6,275 nt of DNA, taken from Bacillota bacterium. Lineage in GTDB: Bacteria > Bacillota > Clostridia > Oscillospirales > Acutalibacteraceae. How positions within the stretch are numbered: position 1 is the stretch's first letter; the number at the start of each line of letters is the position of its first letter. Below, piece after piece: positions 5,010-6,275 of this stretch. Below the pieces are notes generated by a model. That model did not search any database, was not told where the DNA came from, and saw only the letters and a list, made by a program, of their open reading frames with translations. Both the position numbers and the translations under genes were made by a program. The stretch covers positions 1-6,275 of the forward strand of contig JAEWUH010000002.1 in NCBI GenBank assembly GCA_023397245.1, written 5' to 3'.

Positions 5010-6158
5010 ATGCGAGCTTTAAAACCGTTTATTGATTATATAAAACGCACGGACAAGCTGTACTGGCTGATTATGATTTCCATTTCGGCTTACTGCCTTC
5101 TGCTGCTAAAAACAGTGCCGACTCCGTCTGGAAAAACACGAAGCTGGTTTGCAACACAGTTGATTGCAATTATAATCGGGTACGCAGGTGCGATTTTTTT
5201 AACACTGATCGATTACCGTGAAATTGCAAACTACTGGTATCTTGTGGCGGGTTTCTGCCTGTTCTTAATTGTATACACACAGCTATTTGGCATTGCCGTC
5301 ACAAGCAGCGGCGGAATTAACGCCAAAGCATGGATTTCGCTCCCGGGGGGTACATTCCAGCCGAGCGAAATGGTTAAAATCGGATTTATCATCACCTTTT
5401 CCAAACATCTGGCGGAGCTGAGGGAACGGGAGCTTATAAAGAACCCGCTGCACGTCGTCCTGCTGGGCTGTCACGCCGCAATACCGGTTATTCTGGTGCA
5501 TTTTCAGGGTGACGACGGTTCCGCGATGATCTTCTTTTGTATGTTCCTTGCCATGTCGTTCGGCGCGGGGGTACAGCTAAGATATTTCGCCGGCGTGTTC
5601 GCTGCGCTGGGCGTTGCTTTCCCCATCGCGTGGAAATATATATTGAAGGATTATCAGAAGGACCGCCTTACCATATTCCGCCACCCGGAAACCGACCCGC
5701 TGGACAAGGGCCTGCAGCAGATACAGGGCCGGATTTCCATCGGCAGCGGGCAGCTTTGGGGCAGGGGCCTGTTCAAAAGCCCACGGGTAAAAGCGTATTC
5801 CGTACCGGTGCAGCAAAGCGACTATGTCTTTTCCGTCGCCGGGGAACAGCTTGGTTTTATTGGCTGTACGCTGATCCTGCTGCTGCTGCTGCTGCTGCTT
5901 TTTAAAACACTCCGCATTGCAAGAAAATCAAGCGACGTGCTCGGCAGCTCCATCTGCTTCGGTTTCTTCGGTATGATTGCCGCCCAGACCTTATTCAATC
6001 TTGGGATGTGCCTGAACTTGCTGCCGGTTATGGGTGTAACGCTTCCGTTTTTCAGCGCGGGAGGCTCCTCCGCCGCCTGTTTATACTTTGGCTTCGGCCT
6101 TGCGCTGAACGTTTATATGCACCGGGTAAATCCCGATAAGGTCACACTACGCAGATAA
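5010..6158 (+). CDS. rodA: RodA/FtsW-family SEDS peptidoglycan glycosyltransferase
   Basis: SEDS proteins are multi-pass membrane enzymes that polymerise lipid II into glycan strands together with a class B penicillin-binding protein. The 382 residues contain about ten hydrophobic segments, including about 18-34, 49-67, 77-97, 148-166, 170-186, 192-209, 280-299, 312-332 and 341-368. SEDS landmarks are AWISLPGGTFQPSEMVKIG (107-125), the DRLTIFRHPETDPL loop (218-231), IQGRISIGSGQLWGRG (238-253), the QSDYVFSVAGEQLG segment (269-282) with Asp271 aligning to the catalytic aspartate of RodA/FtsW, and LPFFSAGGSS (345-354). The QPSEMVKIGFIITFSKHL stretch looks more like clostridial RodA than FtsW or SpoVE. 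It is divergent: the usual PDLGT is GDDGS (168-171) and the usual FSYGGSS has Ala for Tyr. It stands alone with its own promoter and terminator. RodA versus another SEDS subgroup is not certain. Confidence 0.85.
   Translation: MRALKPFIDYIKRTDKLYWLIMISISAYCLLLLKTVPTPSGKTRSWFATQLIAIIIGYAGAIFLTLIDYREIANYWYLVAGFCLFLIVYTQLFGIAVTSSGGINAKAWISLPGGTFQPSEMVKIGFIITFSKHLAELRERELIKNPLHVVLLGCHAAIPVILVHFQGDDGSAMIFFCMFLAMSFGAGVQLRYFAGVFAALGVAFPIAWKYILKDYQKDRLTIFRHPETDPLDKGLQQIQGRISIGSGQLWGRGLFKSPRVKAYSVPVQQSDYVFSVAGEQLGFIGCTLILLLLLLLLFKTLRIARKSSDVLGSSICFGFFGMIAAQTLFNLGMCLNLLPVMGVTLPFFSAGGSSAACLYFGFGLALNVYMHRVNPDKVTLRR
5877..5897 (+). repeat. Seven CTG codons in a row within rodA
   Basis: Seven perfect CTG triplets, followed by CTT, encode Leu290-Leu297 of a transmembrane segment. 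Slippage by whole triplets would change the segment by single leucines without a frameshift, so it is not an on/off phase switch. Confidence 0.95.
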
Positions 6159-6189
6159 AAAAAGCCGCCGGATTTCCGGCGGTTTTTTT
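6157..6189. terminator. Bidirectional intrinsic terminator after rodA
   Basis: CCGCCGG (6165-6171) pairs with CCGGCGG (6176-6182) around an ATTT loop. Seven Ts follow on the plus strand (6183-6189) and seven As precede it (6157-6163), so the minus strand has the same hairpin with a T tract. It overlaps the rodA stop codon on one side and lies 14 nt past the stop codon of the leftward gene on the other, serving both convergent transcripts. Confidence 0.94.
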
Positions 6190-6202
6190 GTGTTAAAAGT
6201 AA

Positions 6203-6275
6203 TTACTCTTCCGGCTTTTTCGGGCGGTATTTTCGTTCTCCGATTGCTCTAAGTATCACGGTCATGACGAACACA
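6203..6275 (-). CDS. C-terminal end of a leftward gene, unidentified
   Basis: A minus-strand frame enters from the right edge and stops at TAA (6205-6203). The 23 visible residues are a short hydrophobic start (VFVMTVILRAIG) followed by a charged tail ending RKYRPKKPEE, which would suit the cytoplasmic end of a membrane protein. The support is the open frame to the edge and the bidirectional terminator placed just after its stop codon. The protein family cannot be recognised from so little. Confidence 0.5.
   Translation of the reverse strand, partial: VFVMTVILRAIGERKYRPKKPEE

Overview
The window looks like an ordinary chromosomal segment of a Clostridia-type Firmicute, perhaps a member of the Oscillospiraceae/Ruminococcaceae. 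The inference rests on strong AGGAGG-like ribosome binding sites, sigma-A-like promoters, intrinsic terminators with T tracts, a monofunctional formate-tetrahydrofolate ligase, and a RodA-like SEDS protein. Base composition is near balanced in genes and AT-rich between them. No tRNA, rRNA, CRISPR array, insertion sequence or phage gene was seen.

Layout: at the left edge the 3' part of a DUF4380-like sugar-mutarotase-fold gene runs rightward and ends at a strong hairpin terminator (541-577). From about 4700 down to 592, five genes run leftward in the order fhs, tsaE, tsaB, rpiB, upp. fhs has a convincing extended -10 promoter. fhs-tsaE are 18 nt apart, tsaE-tsaB about 51 nt apart with a small hairpin between them, tsaB-rpiB overlap by 4 nt, and rpiB-upp are separated by 134 nt that hold a 15-bp inverted repeat and two tandem 13-bp repeats. 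A 337-nt AT-rich divergent intergenic region (4673-5009) separates fhs from a rightward RodA/FtsW-family gene (5010-6158). That gene ends at a bidirectional terminator, beyond which the tail of a leftward gene runs off the right edge.

Functionally, the leftward cluster mixes one-carbon metabolism (Fhs makes 10-formyl-THF for purines and formyl-Met), synthesis of the universal tRNA modification t6A (TsaE and TsaB, which work with TsaD), the pentose phosphate pathway (RpiB) and pyrimidine salvage (Upp, which uses PRPP derived from ribose 5-phosphate). TsaD and TsaC are not in the window. The rightward SEDS gene is for peptidoglycan glycan-strand synthesis.

I found no convincing undescribed system. 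The points worth a second look are the rpiB-upp intergenic structure, the hairpin before tsaB, a possible leader peptide overlapping the rodA ribosome binding site, the divergent SEDS motifs, and the combination of t6A genes with rpiB-upp.
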